The notes: generated from the sequence alone by a model not told the origin. Positions 25,974-35,311 are shown, counted from the stretch's first letter. The stretch is 64,000 bases of DNA from Psychrobacter sp. MF31 (GCF_012847335.1 NZ_JABBDX010000003.1:62001-126000), one strand, 5' to 3'. Program-made: numbers and translations.

Positions 25974-26378
25974 ATGAAACTCATCACGCCAATGGCAATA
26001 ATCACCGCGGCAGTTTCAGCGCTTAGCTTGGGCGGCTGCGCCAGTACCGGCAATGTTACGCCGCAATATATCGCGCCAAGCACCTACCAAAGCTATGATT
26101 GTAATAGCTTAAATCAAGAGTTCACCCGCGTGAATCGCTATATTAATGCCACGCAAAATCAGCAATCCGGATTTTCAACTTCCGGCGTTGGTGTTGGAGT
26201 ATCAGCAGGGCGCTGGGGAATTTCGCCAAATATTTCCTTTGGCGTTGGCAGAAATAACAACAACCAAGGTCGTGATGCAAAACTATCGCGGCTTTTTGGC
26301 GAGCGTGATGCCATTGTCCAATCAGCGCGAATCAAGCAGTGCAGCTTTGCCAATGGCATCAAAATTTACGGCGAATAA
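25974..26378 (+). CDS. Small lipoprotein of unknown function
   Basis: A 134-residue exported lipoprotein: signal peptide with lipobox LGGC (Cys at about 22), then a helix with YDCNSLNQEFTRVNRYI, a Gly/Val-rich segment (STSGVGVGVSAGRWG and NISFGVG) and a helical C-terminus with GERDAIVQSARIKQCSF. Two Cys outside the lipobox (in YDCNSL and KQCSF) could form a disulfide. The mix of an initial CxxL motif and Gly-rich centre is common in Acinetobacter/Psychrobacter lipoproteins annotated as hypothetical. The start is behind AAGGATATGTT. Confidence 0.78.
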   Translation: MKLITPMAIITAAVSALSLGGCASTGNVTPQYIAPSTYQSYDCNSLNQEFTRVNRYINATQNQQSGFSTSGVGVGVSAGRWGISPNISFGVGRNNNNQGRDAKLSRLFGERDAIVQSARIKQCSFANGIKIYGE

Positions 26379-26391
26379 GCTGAGCTAAAAA

Positions 26392-26829
26392 CTAGCTTTG
26401 CGATAAGCTTTGCACCCACTGGACGATTTGCGCGGTAGGAAGTGCTCCTGATTGCCGCGCAATCTCAACACCGTTTTTATAAGCTACCATAGTCGGCAAG
26501 TTACGGATGTTGTAAGGCGCTGCTGCCTGCTCAAATTTGTCCGTTTGCAACTTGGCGAACACCACTTGCGGCAACTGACTGGCAGCGGCTTTAAATTGTG
26601 GCGCCATCATCAAGCACGGTTGGCACCAACTTGCCCAAAAATCAATGATGGTCAGCACTTCATTTTTTTGGATGATTTTTTGTACAGAGCGGTCGCTCAA
26701 TTCATGAACCGATCCTGACAATAGTGGCGTGCTGCACTTGCCGCAGTTGGGATGAGCGCTGATTTTGGCTTTTGGAATACGATTGAAGGCTTGGCAGTTT
26801 AGGCAAACTAAGTGGACATTACTTGTCAT
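26392..26829 (-). CDS. trxC: Thioredoxin 2 (TrxC) with a CQPC active site
   Basis: A 145-residue cytosolic disulfide reductase. The N-terminal zinc finger has CLNC and CGKC, diagnostic of TrxC. The thioredoxin domain follows (IIDFWASWCQPCLMMAP, cis-Pro in RNLPTMVAYKNG). The active site reads WCQPC instead of WCGPC, which should alter redox potential or partner choice. The overall pattern (FNRIPKAKI, SVHELSDRSVQKII) aligns with E. coli TrxC. It is convergent with the lipoprotein gene; ATG follows AAAAGGAGCGCATA. Confidence 0.92.
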   Translation of the reverse strand: MTSNVHLVCLNCQAFNRIPKAKISAHPNCGKCSTPLLSGSVHELSDRSVQKIIQKNEVLTIIDFWASWCQPCLMMAPQFKAAASQLPQVVFAKLQTDKFEQAAAPYNIRNLPTMVAYKNGVEIARQSGALPTAQIVQWVQSLSQS

Positions 26830-27093
26830 TATGCGCTCCTTTTTATTTTATAAGGTCAGTTATTTTATCGTTTACAATAACGATAATCGCAATTAGAATA
26901 AACCATGATGAAAATAGGGGTTAATTCTAAGAGCAATTGCGGTTAGAATAGCCGATATTTTAATGCGTTTGCTATGTTAGCGATCCAGTTTTAACTAGCC
27001 TATCATGACCACAAGTTTTAGTTGGTTTGCAATTACGATTTATTGCAAACGCTTACGGTTTACTGGTTAAGGAACAGCGCTTAAAAAAGCTCA

Positions 27094-27984
27094 TTATTGG
27101 CGGTTAGCATTGCCCAAAACATTAAGCGGCACTTTTAAATAGCGGATGCCATTGGCTTCAGGATCGGGTAGATTTCCTGCATCAATATTGACCTGAACGG
27201 CGGGAATTATCAGCTTTGGCATGTCAAGATTGCGGTCGCGAGCTTCGCGCATGGCAATAAATGCCAGCTTATCGATGCCATCTTGAACATGAATATTGCG
27301 ACGTTTTTGCTCACCAACGCTTGAGGTGGCACAATAATCACGGTTGGTTGGTGGATAATCGTGACATAAATAAATCACGGTGTCTTCTTTTAGCGCAAGC
27401 AGCTTTTGGATGGAATCAAATAAGGTCGCCGCATCTCCGCCTGGAAAATCGCAACGCGCCGTTCCGACATCGGGCGCAAATAAGGTATCGCCAACAAAAA
27501 CAAGTTGATCGTCACCATCAACTGCTAAATACGCCATATCCGCGGGCGTATGCCCAGGAACGGCAATGGCGTTGATGGTTATGCTACCAAGCTTTAAGGT
27601 ATCGCCATCGTCCAATAATAAATCAAATTGGCTGGCATCGGTGCGAAAGCTTGTATCTAGGTTATAAATCTGCTTAAATATTTTTTGCACTTGGGTAATG
27701 GTGCGACCGATAACTAAGCTGCCGCCAAGAACTTGCTTTAAATAGGCAGCGGCGGATAAATGATCAGCATGGGCATGCGTTTCTATAATAAATTCAAGCT
27801 GCCAGCCTGCCTCTTGGATAAACGCAATCAGTTGATCGATACTTTCCGTGCTCGTCGTTCCAGAATTGCCATCAAAATCTAGCACCGGATCAATAACTGC
27901 ACAAACTTGAAGCTCACTTTTGGAATCAACTAAAATATGTGAAAACGTTTTACTGTCTTGATGCAAAAAAGAATGAACCATCAT
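27094..27984 (-). CDS. ETHE1-like persulfide dioxygenase (MBL fold)
   Basis: A 296-residue metallo-beta-lactamase-fold enzyme of the ETHE1/Blh group, which oxidises glutathione persulfide to sulfite with a mononuclear iron. The motif HAHADH (THAHADHLSAAAYLK) and VPGHTPADMAYL give the metal ligands, with DTLFAPDVGTARCDFPGGDA and YLCHDYPP following, typical of this group. ATG 27984 is preferred over the GTG at 27990; the upstream GGGGGTGG may act as ribosome-binding site. It is divergent from a BigR-type repressor, as in sulfide-detoxification loci of Xylella and Agrobacterium. The separate DUF442 genes at 30.9-31.7 kb correspond to the N-terminal domain fused to it in Blh. Confidence 0.9.
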   Translation of the reverse strand: MMVHSFLHQDSKTFSHILVDSKSELQVCAVIDPVLDFDGNSGTTSTESIDQLIAFIQEAGWQLEFIIETHAHADHLSAAAYLKQVLGGSLVIGRTITQVQKIFKQIYNLDTSFRTDASQFDLLLDDGDTLKLGSITINAIAVPGHTPADMAYLAVDGDDQLVFVGDTLFAPDVGTARCDFPGGDAATLFDSIQKLLALKEDTVIYLCHDYPPTNRDYCATSSVGEQKRRNIHVQDGIDKLAFIAMREARDRNLDMPKLIIPAVQVNIDAGNLPDPEANGIRYLKVPLNVLGNANRQ

Positions 27985-28435
27985 GACCACCCCCGCTTAT
28001 GAAACCAGCTACTCGTTATTTTAATTTTATATCTTATTTATCAGCCGTTTACTTTATCAACCAAACCAATAACTTTTGATACGACGCTAAACTTTTAATC
28101 AATATAGCATAGATTTTACAATTATAAACTATATAATGTAATTATATATATTGATATTTAATACAATTGACATAAACATCAAGTAAAGTAGATCTTGATA
28201 ATAAACTTATGATACGTTGTTGATCACTTGAATAAATAGTTTTATTTACTTTCAATTTTAATAACTCTTATTTTTAGTAGTTCTTATTTTTAGTAACCCT
28301 TAGTTTTAGTCATTCCTATTAACCCTAATGGCGGTCACGGTGATCGCCTATTTATAAACACGGACTGTTTTTATGATTCTTCATGCATCGCCTTTTGCCA
28401 GCCCATTATCGACGGCGCCTTCTAAGGAGTCAGTT
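27985..28435. other. Divergent regulatory region of the sulfur-stress cluster
   Basis: About 450 very AT-rich bases between the ETHE1-like gene and the bigR-type gene. They contain a candidate operator at 28121-28137 and must hold promoters for both directions. ATG 28373 lies in frame with bigR but lacks a ribosome-binding site. Confidence 0.5.
28121..28137. promoter_or_regulatory. Candidate BigR/SqrR operator
   Basis: A perfect 6-5-6 inverted repeat (ATTATA, 5 bases, TATAAT) lies in an AT-rich stretch between the divergent genes, with looser pairing extending into TTAC and GTAA on either side. Size and position fit a BigR-family operator covering a promoter. This is inference from symmetry only. 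Confidence 0.35.
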
Positions 28436-28876
28436 TTGAACCCTTCGCTATCGACCAGCATTCAAGATCTGCCAACCGCACCTGCCAGTCACACCATAAT
28501 GACTCAGCAACAAGCTGCCAACGGCGAGGATATTGACCAACATCAAGAACCAGCAAGCGTTTTGGCGGCTGATTTGGCGCAGCAAATGCAGTCGTCCGCG
28601 CTCAAAGCCAGTCAATTGCTAAAATCGCTGTCGCATCCCGACCGTTTGTTGCTACTTTGCCAACTCACCCAAGGCGAATATTGTGTTGGCGAGCTTGAAA
28701 GCTTGGTAGGCGTCGGTCAGCCAAGCCTGTCGCAGCAGCTTGGGATTTTACGCAAAGACAAGCTTGTGACCACCCGCCGCGAGGGCAAGCAAATCTACTA
28801 TAGCATTGCCAGCAATGATGCTTTAGCAGTTTTGCAGCTGCTTTATGAGCGTTTTTGCGGTAATGGCGCGCAATAG
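28436..28876 (+). CDS. bigR: BigR/SqrR-type persulfide-sensing ArsR-family repressor
   Basis: A helix-turn-helix repressor of the ArsR/SmtB family. The HTH is GVGQPSLSQQLGILRKDKLVTTRREGKQIYYSI. Two cysteines stand where the redox pair of BigR/SqrR lies: Cys75 in LLLLC and Cys141 in ERFC, 66 residues apart as in Xylella BigR (42 and 108). These form a disulfide or tetrasulfide with reactive sulfur and release the operator. I start at TTG 28436 because AAGGAGTCAGTT precedes it (146 aa, with an N-terminal extension of ~45); the ATG at 28373 has no ribosome-binding site. It is divergent from the ETHE1-like gene and 94 bases before sulP. Confidence 0.85.
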   Translation: MNPSLSTSIQDLPTAPASHTIMTQQQAANGEDIDQHQEPASVLAADLAQQMQSSALKASQLLKSLSHPDRLLLLCQLTQGEYCVGELESLVGVGQPSLSQQLGILRKDKLVTTRREGKQIYYSIASNDALAVLQLLYERFCGNGAQ

Positions 28877-28970
28877 CGCCTTAAGTAATAACTTAGTACA
28901 GCTCAAAGGTCGCGGTGATAACAAAAGACTGTGTTAAAATTAAGCTTCATTTACCACCAAAAAGACTGCT

Positions 28971-30689
28971 ATGGGCTTTTTTGCCGACCGCTTGATCCCC
29001 GACTGGATCACCAAATACCCGCTCAAAAACTTGCCAACGGATTTGGTGGCAGGGCTTGTGGTCGGATTTTTGGTGGTGCCGCAAAGCTTAGGATATGCGG
29101 TATTGGCGGGGCTTCCGGCAGAATATGGTCTTTATTCCGCCATTGTTCCGGTCTTGGTTTACGCTTGGCTTGGCTCAAGCAGCGTTCAGGCGATAGGACC
29201 TGTTGCGATTACGGCGATTATGACGGCAAGTAGCCTTCATGAGTACGCCGATAAAGGCGCCGCGCAATATGCGCTTATGGCAAGTTTGCTGGCGCTTATG
29301 GTCGGCGCTTTGCTGTTTATTGCAGGGAAGCTCAAGCTTGGCTGGATCATGCAATTTATCAGCCGCGGCGTATCGGCAGGGTTCGTAAGCGGCGCGGCGG
29401 TGCTGATTTTTATCAGTCAGCTAAAATATATTACAGGCATTCCGGTCAGCGGCAATAGCATCATCGGTTATTTAACCAGTATTCAGCGCCACTTTATGGA
29501 TTGGCATCCGCTGACGTTACTGCTAGGAATGACCGCGCTTTTTTTACTTATCGCCAACCGCTATGGCAGCCGTTGGGTTTGGCGCTCTTGGCTGCCTAAA
29601 TCTAAAGCCATTTGGGCGGAGCGCTTATTTCCATTAATTTTATTGGTGATGGCAATTTTTTTAAGCATCACCTTTCATTGGCAAGCTTATGGCGTAGCAA
29701 CTATTGGCGCTATTCCGCAAGGTTTACCTGCGTTTAAACTGCCTTATTTGCCCGATTTTCATGAAGCGCTCAATTTGCTGCCAACAGCAGGGCTAATGGC
29801 GCTCATTGCGTTTGTTTCAAGCAGCTCCGTTGCCAGTACTTACGCGCGCCTTCGCGGCGAACGCTTTGATGCCAATGACGAGCTGACCGGACTTGGACTT
29901 GCAAATATCAGCGGCGCATTTTTTCAAAGCTTTGCGGTTGCAGGCGGCTTTTCGCGAACTGCCATCAATGCCGACTCAGGCGCCAAATCACCCGTTGCTA
30001 GTGTCATGACTGTCCTTGTGATGGTCTTGGCGCTTATTGTTTTTAGCAACACGCTTGCCCCACTGCCCTACGCGCTACTTGGCGCGACCATCATGGCATC
30101 AATCATTGGTCTTATTGATGTCAAAACGCTCAAAGATGCTTGGCAACGCGACCGCTTGGATGCTGCAAGCTTTTTAGCGGCGTTTGTTGGCGTGCTGATT
30201 TTGGGGTTAAATTCAGGGCTGATTATTGGACTTATGGTTTCGTTTGCCAGTCTCATTTGGCAATCGAGCAAGCCGCACGTTGCCGTGGTCGGTCAGCTTG
30301 CAGACAGCGGGCATTTTCGCAATATCAACCGCCATGATGTCGTTACTTTTTCCAATTTACTGCTGCTGCGAATTGATGAAAGCTTATTTTTTGGCAATAG
30401 TGAGTCGGTTCATAAACGCGTCGCCCAAGCCATGCGCCGCTATCCTGACGCTTGCGAAATCGTACTGATTATGGCAGCGGTCAATCATATTGATTTAACC
30501 GCTCAAGAAATGCTCATTACCTTAAATCAAGAACTCGTTGCCAATCATAAACGGCTACATTTTAGCTTTATTAAAGGTCCGGTCATGGACAGAATCGGCA
30601 ACACGCCTCTGATTACTAACTTGTCCGGTTCTGTCTTTATGAGCACGATGGAAGCGGTTGATGCCCTAAAAAATTCTAAATCTTTATAA
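28971..30689 (+). CDS. SulP-family anion transporter with STAS domain
   Basis: A 572-residue inner-membrane transporter of the SLC26/SulP family, which moves sulfate, bicarbonate, sulfite-like or dicarboxylate anions. It has the sulfate-transporter signature near the N-terminus (DLVAGLVVGFLVVPQSLGYAVLAGLPAEYGLY), about 10-12 hydrophobic segments with AVAGGFSRTAINADSGAKS, and a C-terminal STAS domain (about 445-560, with LLLRIDESLFFGN and IVLIMAAVNHIDLTAQEML). Its place after bigR and before DUF442 genes suggests it removes sulfite or sulfate formed by the persulfide dioxygenase, but SulP specificity cannot be read directly. Confidence 0.92.
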   Translation: MGFFADRLIPDWITKYPLKNLPTDLVAGLVVGFLVVPQSLGYAVLAGLPAEYGLYSAIVPVLVYAWLGSSSVQAIGPVAITAIMTASSLHEYADKGAAQYALMASLLALMVGALLFIAGKLKLGWIMQFISRGVSAGFVSGAAVLIFISQLKYITGIPVSGNSIIGYLTSIQRHFMDWHPLTLLLGMTALFLLIANRYGSRWVWRSWLPKSKAIWAERLFPLILLVMAIFLSITFHWQAYGVATIGAIPQGLPAFKLPYLPDFHEALNLLPTAGLMALIAFVSSSSVASTYARLRGERFDANDELTGLGLANISGAFFQSFAVAGGFSRTAINADSGAKSPVASVMTVLVMVLALIVFSNTLAPLPYALLGATIMASIIGLIDVKTLKDAWQRDRLDAASFLAAFVGVLILGLNSGLIIGLMVSFASLIWQSSKPHVAVVGQLADSGHFRNINRHDVVTFSNLLLLRIDESLFFGNSESVHKRVAQAMRRYPDACEIVLIMAAVNHIDLTAQEMLITLNQELVANHKRLHFSFIKGPVMDRIGNTPLITNLSGSVFMSTMEAVDALKNSKSL

Positions 30690-30910
30690 AACTATTACCA
30701 ATTTATAAATCAACGATTATGCCAATGCTCAAAAATTTGTGATATTGTTATTCAAAAAGGTTATAAATATTAACTTCATTTTTCCTTATAATAATTCGAT
30801 ATATTGATAAATAATCAAGTATTATTTCCTTTTTTGACTATCAGTTATTTCATTTTTTGACTACCAAAAGTTAAAACCTTTCGAGTTAAAATTTCTCACA
30901 AGTTACGGTA

Positions 30911-31249
30911 ATGGCAGTTATGATTTCGGACAATCTCACCATTTATAAGCAAATTTATCCCAGTCAGTGTTGCAAAATAGCCCACCTTGGCTTTCGCTCC
31001 GTGATCAATATTCGCCCAGACAGCGAAATTGAATCGCAGCCCTTGAGCGCCGATTTGGCAGCCGCCTCCCAAAAAGCCGATTTGGCTTATTGTTATTTGC
31101 CCTTTGACGAAGAGCGCTTAAGCCTTGATACCATTCAAAAATTTGCTGAATTTTATAACCGCTGCCCAAAGCCCGTATTGATGTTTTGCGGTACTGGCGC
31201 TCGCGCCAAGCTGCTTTACCAAAGTGCATTAATGCAAGATTTGTTATAA
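30911..31249 (+). CDS. DUF442 (TIGR01244-type) phosphatase-like sulfur-transfer protein, copy 1
   Basis: A 112-residue protein of the DUF442 family, which has the dual-specificity phosphatase fold with a Cys-P-loop. The loop here is FCGTGARAK, preceded by VINIRPDSE at the start of the domain. In Blh of Xylella this domain is fused to the persulfide dioxygenase and is thought to act as a sulfurtransferase or phosphatase-like unit. Here it is separate and is the more diverged of two tandem copies (Gly instead of Arg after the Cys). The start is uncertain: ATG 30911 or ATG 30920. Confidence 0.82.
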   Translation: MAVMISDNLTIYKQIYPSQCCKIAHLGFRSVINIRPDSEIESQPLSADLAAASQKADLAYCYLPFDEERLSLDTIQKFAEFYNRCPKPVLMFCGTGARAKLLYQSALMQDLL

Positions 31250-31327
31250 CTTGCTCACCAAATTGTCCCAATTCTTTAAGCCAAACTTGATATTATTAGC
31301 CATCCCTACCGTTTTCTTGGAGTTGAT

Positions 31328-31660
31328 ATGAGTCATAACGTGACCATTACCGGTCAAATTACCCCTGAGCAAGTACCGATGCTGGCTGAAAACGGCATAA
31401 AAACCATCATCAATAATCGCCCTGATAACGAAGAACCTAACCAGCCAACGAGCGCTGAGATCGAAAAAGCCGCAACAGAGGCAGGACTTGCTTATAAAGA
31501 AGTCTCGTTTTCAGGAAATGGTTTGACCCAGCAGCATGTTGAGGACTTTGCTGAGTTTTTTAACCAAGCCGAGCAGCCGATTTTGATTTTTTGCCGAACG
31601 GGAAACCGCTCCACCGGTATTTATGAAGTCGCTAAACAAATGGATTTGCTTGACGATTAA
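31328..31660 (+). CDS. DUF442 (TIGR01244-type) phosphatase-like sulfur-transfer protein, copy 2
   Basis: A 110-residue DUF442 protein with the canonical loop FCRTGNRST, and TGQITPEQVPMLAENGIKTIINNRPDNEEPNQPT at its start, as in the N-terminal half of Blh. The ribosome-binding site is TTGGAGTTGAT before ATG 31328. It lies 78 bases after copy 1 and is related but clearly diverged. A bidirectional terminator follows and divides this cluster from ahpF. Confidence 0.9.
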   Translation: MSHNVTITGQITPEQVPMLAENGIKTIINNRPDNEEPNQPTSAEIEKAATEAGLAYKEVSFSGNGLTQQHVEDFAEFFNQAEQPILIFCRTGNRSTGIYEVAKQMDLLDD

Positions 31661-31684
31661 GTATCATCCAATCAAAAGCAAAAT

Positions 31685-31722
31685 TAAAAAAATCCCGAAA
31701 CCTTGGCTTCGGGATTTTTTAT
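31685..31722. terminator. Bidirectional terminator between DUF442 and ahpF genes
   Basis: AATCCCGAA pairs with TTCGGGATT around a 7-base loop, with A-run before and T-run after, serving the convergent genes on either side. Confidence 0.85.
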
Positions 31723-31736
31723 TATGAAGTAAATAA

Positions 31737-33311
31737 TTATTGCATTACCAAATATTCAAATGCAGATAATGCCGCTTTACTGCCCTCACCCATAGCAATG
31801 TTGATTTGCTTAAAGGGGACGGTGGTCACATCGCCGCAAGCAAAAATACCTTTGCGGTCCGTTCGGCAGCGCTCATCGATTTCAATCTCGCCAAAGCGGT
31901 TCAAATCGATAAAACCTTTGACAAATTCCGTATTTGGAACCAAGCCAATTTGCACGAATACCGCCGCTAATTCTAATTCTTTAATCTCACCAGTGTTGCG
32001 GTCTTCATAAACAATCGAGCTGACTTTATTGTCGGTTGCTTTGATTTCTTTAGTCGCTGCACTAGTGATGATATCGATATTGGCTTTTTCGCGCGCTTTG
32101 TTGATAAGCACTTGATCCGCTTTTAACGTGTCAGCAAATTCAAACACCGTCACATGCTCAACGATTCCGGACAAATCTAGCGCCGCTTCAATTCCTGAGT
32201 TACCACCGCCGATGACGGCTACTTTTCTGCCTTTGAAAAAAGGACCATCACAGTGTGGGCAATACGCCACGCCTTTACCGATATTTTCTTCTTCACCTGG
32301 GACACCAAGCTTGCGCCATTTTGCGCCCGTTGCCAAAATAATGCTGCGCGTGGCAAAGCTTTCACCTGTGTTGAGATGGATTCGGTAGTTTTCATCCGGC
32401 GTTTCGCTGATTTCTTTAACGCTCACGTGCTCTTTGGTGGTGATGTCATACTCGCGCAAGTGCGTTTCAAAGTTCGCTGACAATGCGTTTCCGGTTGTTA
32501 AAGGCACCGAAATCAAGTTTTCAATGTCTTGGGTGTCTTTGACCTGACCGCCAATTCGGTCAGCAACCATGGTCACTTTTAAGCCTTTGCGAGCGGTATA
32601 AATTGCCGCAGCAACGCCTGCAGGTCCCGCGCCAATAATGGTCACGTCTTGCTGCTCTAGCTCCTCGCTATCCACCTCACCTGATAGCAAATCAGGGAAT
32701 TGCTCTTGTAACTTTTCAAGCAATTTTGCGGTATCGATTTTACCGTTAGCAAACGGTTTGCCATTTAAAAAGACCGCCGGAACGCCTTGGATATTATTGG
32801 CGTCAACCAACTCTTGGAACAACGCGCCATCAATCATCTCGTTGCTGATGCCATCATTTAATAAGGCAAATTGGTTCAGCGCTTGAACCACATCGGGGCA
32901 GCTATGGCAGGACAGTGAGACAAAGGTCTGAAACTGCATGCGCTGATTAAAGCGCTTGACCAGCTTTTGGATGCCGTCATCAAGCTTAAGCGTGTGACCG
33001 CCTGCCTGCAAAATTGCCAAAATCAATGAGGTAAACTCATGACCACCCGGAATGCCGCTAAAGACAATCCCTGTATCATCAAGCTTGCCATCAATGCTTG
33101 GGCGAATGGTAAAGCTGACCCCTGTCGGCAAGCTGCTGTCGGTAACACTGGCATCAAACTGAATTTTGTCCGTGGCAGTGGCAATCTGAGTTAAAAAGTC
33201 GATCAGCTCCGAGCGCTTTTCGTGATCGCCCGCGCCAATCACAAAACTTACTGGTCGAGTCATTTTTTCGCTGTAGCTTTTAATCGCGTCAATCAAGCCT
33301 TTATCAATCAT
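31737..33311 (-). CDS. ahpF: Alkyl hydroperoxide reductase subunit F
   Basis: AhpF is the NADH-dependent flavoprotein that re-reduces AhpC. The 524-residue protein has the N-terminal double-thioredoxin domain with its CHSC pair ([12 protein letters not shown]). The FAD-binding part follows ([20 protein letters not shown]), then CPHC in [12 protein letters not shown], the NADH-binding [14 protein letters not shown] and the FAD-binding [16 protein letters not shown]. The length is as usual (~520). ATG 33311 follows TAAGGAATTTTT. It is separated from ahpC by a DUF465 gene and an SDR gene, so the two Ahp subunits are not one operon. Confidence 0.97.
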   Translation of the reverse strand: MIDKGLIDAIKSYSEKMTRPVSFVIGAGDHEKRSELIDFLTQIATATDKIQFDASVTDSSLPTGVSFTIRPSIDGKLDDTGIVFSGIPGGHEFTSLILAILQAGGHTLKLDDGIQKLVKRFNQRMQFQTFVSLSCHSCPDVVQALNQFALLNDGISNEMIDGALFQELVDANNIQGVPAVFLNGKPFANGKIDTAKLLEKLQEQFPDLLSGEVDSEELEQQDVTIIGAGPAGVAAAIYTARKGLKVTMVADRIGGQVKDTQDIENLISVPLTTGNALSANFETHLREYDITTKEHVSVKEISETPDENYRIHLNTGESFATRSIILATGAKWRKLGVPGEEENIGKGVAYCPHCDGPFFKGRKVAVIGGGNSGIEAALDLSGIVEHVTVFEFADTLKADQVLINKAREKANIDIITSAATKEIKATDNKVSSIVYEDRNTGEIKELELAAVFVQIGLVPNTEFVKGFIDLNRFGEIEIDERCRTDRKGIFACGDVTTVPFKQINIAMGEGSKAALSAFEYLVMQ

Positions 33312-33777
33312 AAAAATTCCTTAATGTTAATAATGATATCAATTTTGTAAAAATATATTGTTAAGCTTTCTAAAATTTATCAAGTAACGCTTTGATTTCA
33401 AAATCAATTTCTAAGCTTTACTCGATATTGTTTTAGCGCCGATGAGACTATTATCAAAGGTTTTGATCGCATTTGCCAGCTTAGAAACTCAATTGCTAGC
33501 ATTTAAAAAACAAATCATAATTTATTTTATATCCTAAATTTTAAATTTATATCTCATATTTTATGACTCACTCGAGAATTGCAAGCATAGAATTTGCTTG
33601 ATGATTTCGCTACAATCGAGAGGCGGTTAAGTAAAAAACGGCATTAGCTATCAGGCGAATTGATGACCGTTTTACCGCTAAAGCAATTATTATAAAGGTG
33701 AGCAATCGACAATTATTATTTATTCAACATAGGTAATATTATCACCAACCATTCATCACTGATAAAAGGATAATATA
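33312..33777. other. Intergenic region upstream of ahpF and the DUF465 gene
   Basis: About 465 AT-rich bases hold the divergent promoters. An OxyR site for ahpF would be expected here, but I could not recognise one with confidence. No ORF, RNA or perfect repeat was seen. Confidence 0.4.
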
Positions 33778-34026
33778 ATGGCCTTAGCAAAAAAATGGCA
33801 AGAGCACAGCGATACCATCCGCGAACTGCAAGCATCAAGCCCCCACTTTAATGACATTTTTGACGAGCATAGCGATCTTGACCAAAAAATTCGGCGCTTA
33901 TCAAGCGATGTCATTACCAATGCCAGCCGCGATGACGAAATCGAGCAAATGAAACGCCGAAAACTTCAACTCAAAGATGAAATTTTCCGCCAAATTGACA
34001 AAGCCAAGCTTCAGGTCAGCGCTTAG
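33778..34026 (+). CDS. DUF465 (YdcH-like) small helical protein
   Basis: The 82-residue protein matches the DUF465/YdcH pattern: two antiparallel helices with HFNDIFDEHSDLDQKIRRLSS and MKRRKLQLKDEIFRQI. It is highly charged with no membrane segment. The family function is unknown. ATG 33778 follows AAAGGATAATATA. A terminator directly follows. Confidence 0.88.
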   Translation: MALAKKWQEHSDTIRELQASSPHFNDIFDEHSDLDQKIRRLSSDVITNASRDDEIEQMKRRKLQLKDEIFRQIDKAKLQVSA

Positions 34027-34087
34027 CCAACCAAAAACTAATCACTAAAGAATTAACAACTAAAAAATTATAAAATTCATAATCAAA

Positions 34088-34121
34088 CAAAAACGGCTAC
34101 TTCTTATCGTTAGCCGTTTTT
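34088..34121 (+). terminator. Terminator of the DUF465 gene
   Basis: AAAACGGCTA (34090-34099) pairs with TAGCCGTTTT (34111-34120) and is followed by Ts. Confidence 0.8.
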
Positions 34122-34165
34122 ATTTTTAATAGATTTACTATTTTTAAAGCGTTACTAAAGCGTGA

Positions 34166-35035
34166 CTAACCGCCAATTATCTCGCCACCGTTCACGTGAA
34201 TGACTTGACCGGTTACGTAACTGGCGTCATCACTAGCAAGGTATAAATAAGCCGGCGCCACTTCATTGGGCTGACCTGCCCGACCCATCGGCGAGCTTTT
34301 ACCAAATTTAGCCACTTCGTCCGGCGTAAAAGACGCCACAATAAGCGGCGTCCAAATCGGACCCGGAGCCACGCCGTTCACGCGGATGCCTTTGTCTGAT
34401 CCAGATAAATTATTTGCCAACGCCCGAGTAAAGGACAAAATCGCGCCTTTGGTTGCCGCATAATCGATTAAATGGTCGCTGCCGCGATAAGCGGTAATCG
34501 AAGTCGTGTTAATAATGCTGCCGCCTTTATTGATATGCGGCAGCGCAAATTTGCTTAACCAAAAATGCGGATAAAAATTGGTATGAACCGTTTTATCAAA
34601 TTGCTCGGTGCTGATATCCGTTAATGAGTCTTGCTCAATTTGCATTCCGGCATTATTCACTAAAATATCAATACTGCCAAACTCATCAACCGCTTTTTTA
34701 ATCAACGCTTTGCAGTTGGCTTCAACGGACAAATCAGAGGCAACAAGCAAACAGCGGCGACCGTAAGCTTCAACGTGCTTTTTGGTAAAGCTGGCATCTT
34801 CATCTTCGCAAAGATAGCTCACGACAATATCCGCGCCTTCTTTGGCAAATAAAATAGCAACGGCTTGACCGATTCCGCTATCGGCGCCCGTAATCACAGC
34901 AACTTTATTGGCAAGTTTACCATTGGGAAAGTCTTTTGGTAGCACTTCAGGCTTTGGTTGCTGCTTACTTTGTGACCCCGGCAAGTCTTGCTGCTGCTTT
35001 GGAAAGGCGTTGTCGTTGGTTTGATCTTGGCTCAT
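34166..35035 (-). CDS. SDR-family oxidoreductase (YghA/YhdF-like)
   Basis: A 289-residue short-chain dehydrogenase with an N-terminal polar extension of ~45 residues (QQKQQPKPEVLPKDFPNGKL), typical of the YghA/YhdF group of stress-linked SDRs. TGADSGIGQAVA is the nucleotide-binding loop, with NNAG in LVNNAGMQ and catalytic Ser in NTTSITAYRG and YAATK. The C-terminus ends YVTGQVIHVNGGEIIGG. I start at ATG 35035, 6 bases after AAGGAG; the in-frame ATG at 35041 abuts the same site. The gene lies between the ahpF/DUF465 and ahpC units. Confidence 0.88.
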   Translation of the reverse strand: MSQDQTNDNAFPKQQQDLPGSQSKQQPKPEVLPKDFPNGKLANKVAVITGADSGIGQAVAILFAKEGADIVVSYLCEDEDASFTKKHVEAYGRRCLLVASDLSVEANCKALIKKAVDEFGSIDILVNNAGMQIEQDSLTDISTEQFDKTVHTNFYPHFWLSKFALPHINKGGSIINTTSITAYRGSDHLIDYAATKGAILSFTRALANNLSGSDKGIRVNGVAPGPIWTPLIVASFTPDEVAKFGKSSPMGRAGQPNEVAPAYLYLASDDASYVTGQVIHVNGGEIIGG

Positions 35036-35216
35036 GGTCATCTCCTTATTATTTTACTTATGAGGTTGATTTTAAATTCAATTTACTGATAATAAAAAGT
35101 TTTGGGCGAACCATTCTTAGCATAGCCAAGTACTCAAGTATTGCAGATGGGCTTTGGTGAAAGATTGTAGATGAGTTGTAAAACGTTAACCTTTAAAAAT
35201 CAGAATAATTAAAAAC

Positions 35217-35246
35217 AAAAACCCCATCATAAAATGACGGGGTTTT
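35217..35246 (-). terminator. Terminator of ahpC
   Basis: On the minus strand AAAACCCC...GGGGTTTT with a central TCAT/ATGA extension forms a hairpin followed by Ts, about 65 bases beyond the ahpC stop codon. Confidence 0.75.
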
Positions 35247-35311
35247 GAAAGGACAACGACAGCCAAATGATTTTAACTTCATTGCCTTTAAGTTTAAGTT
35301 TTTACTAAAAC

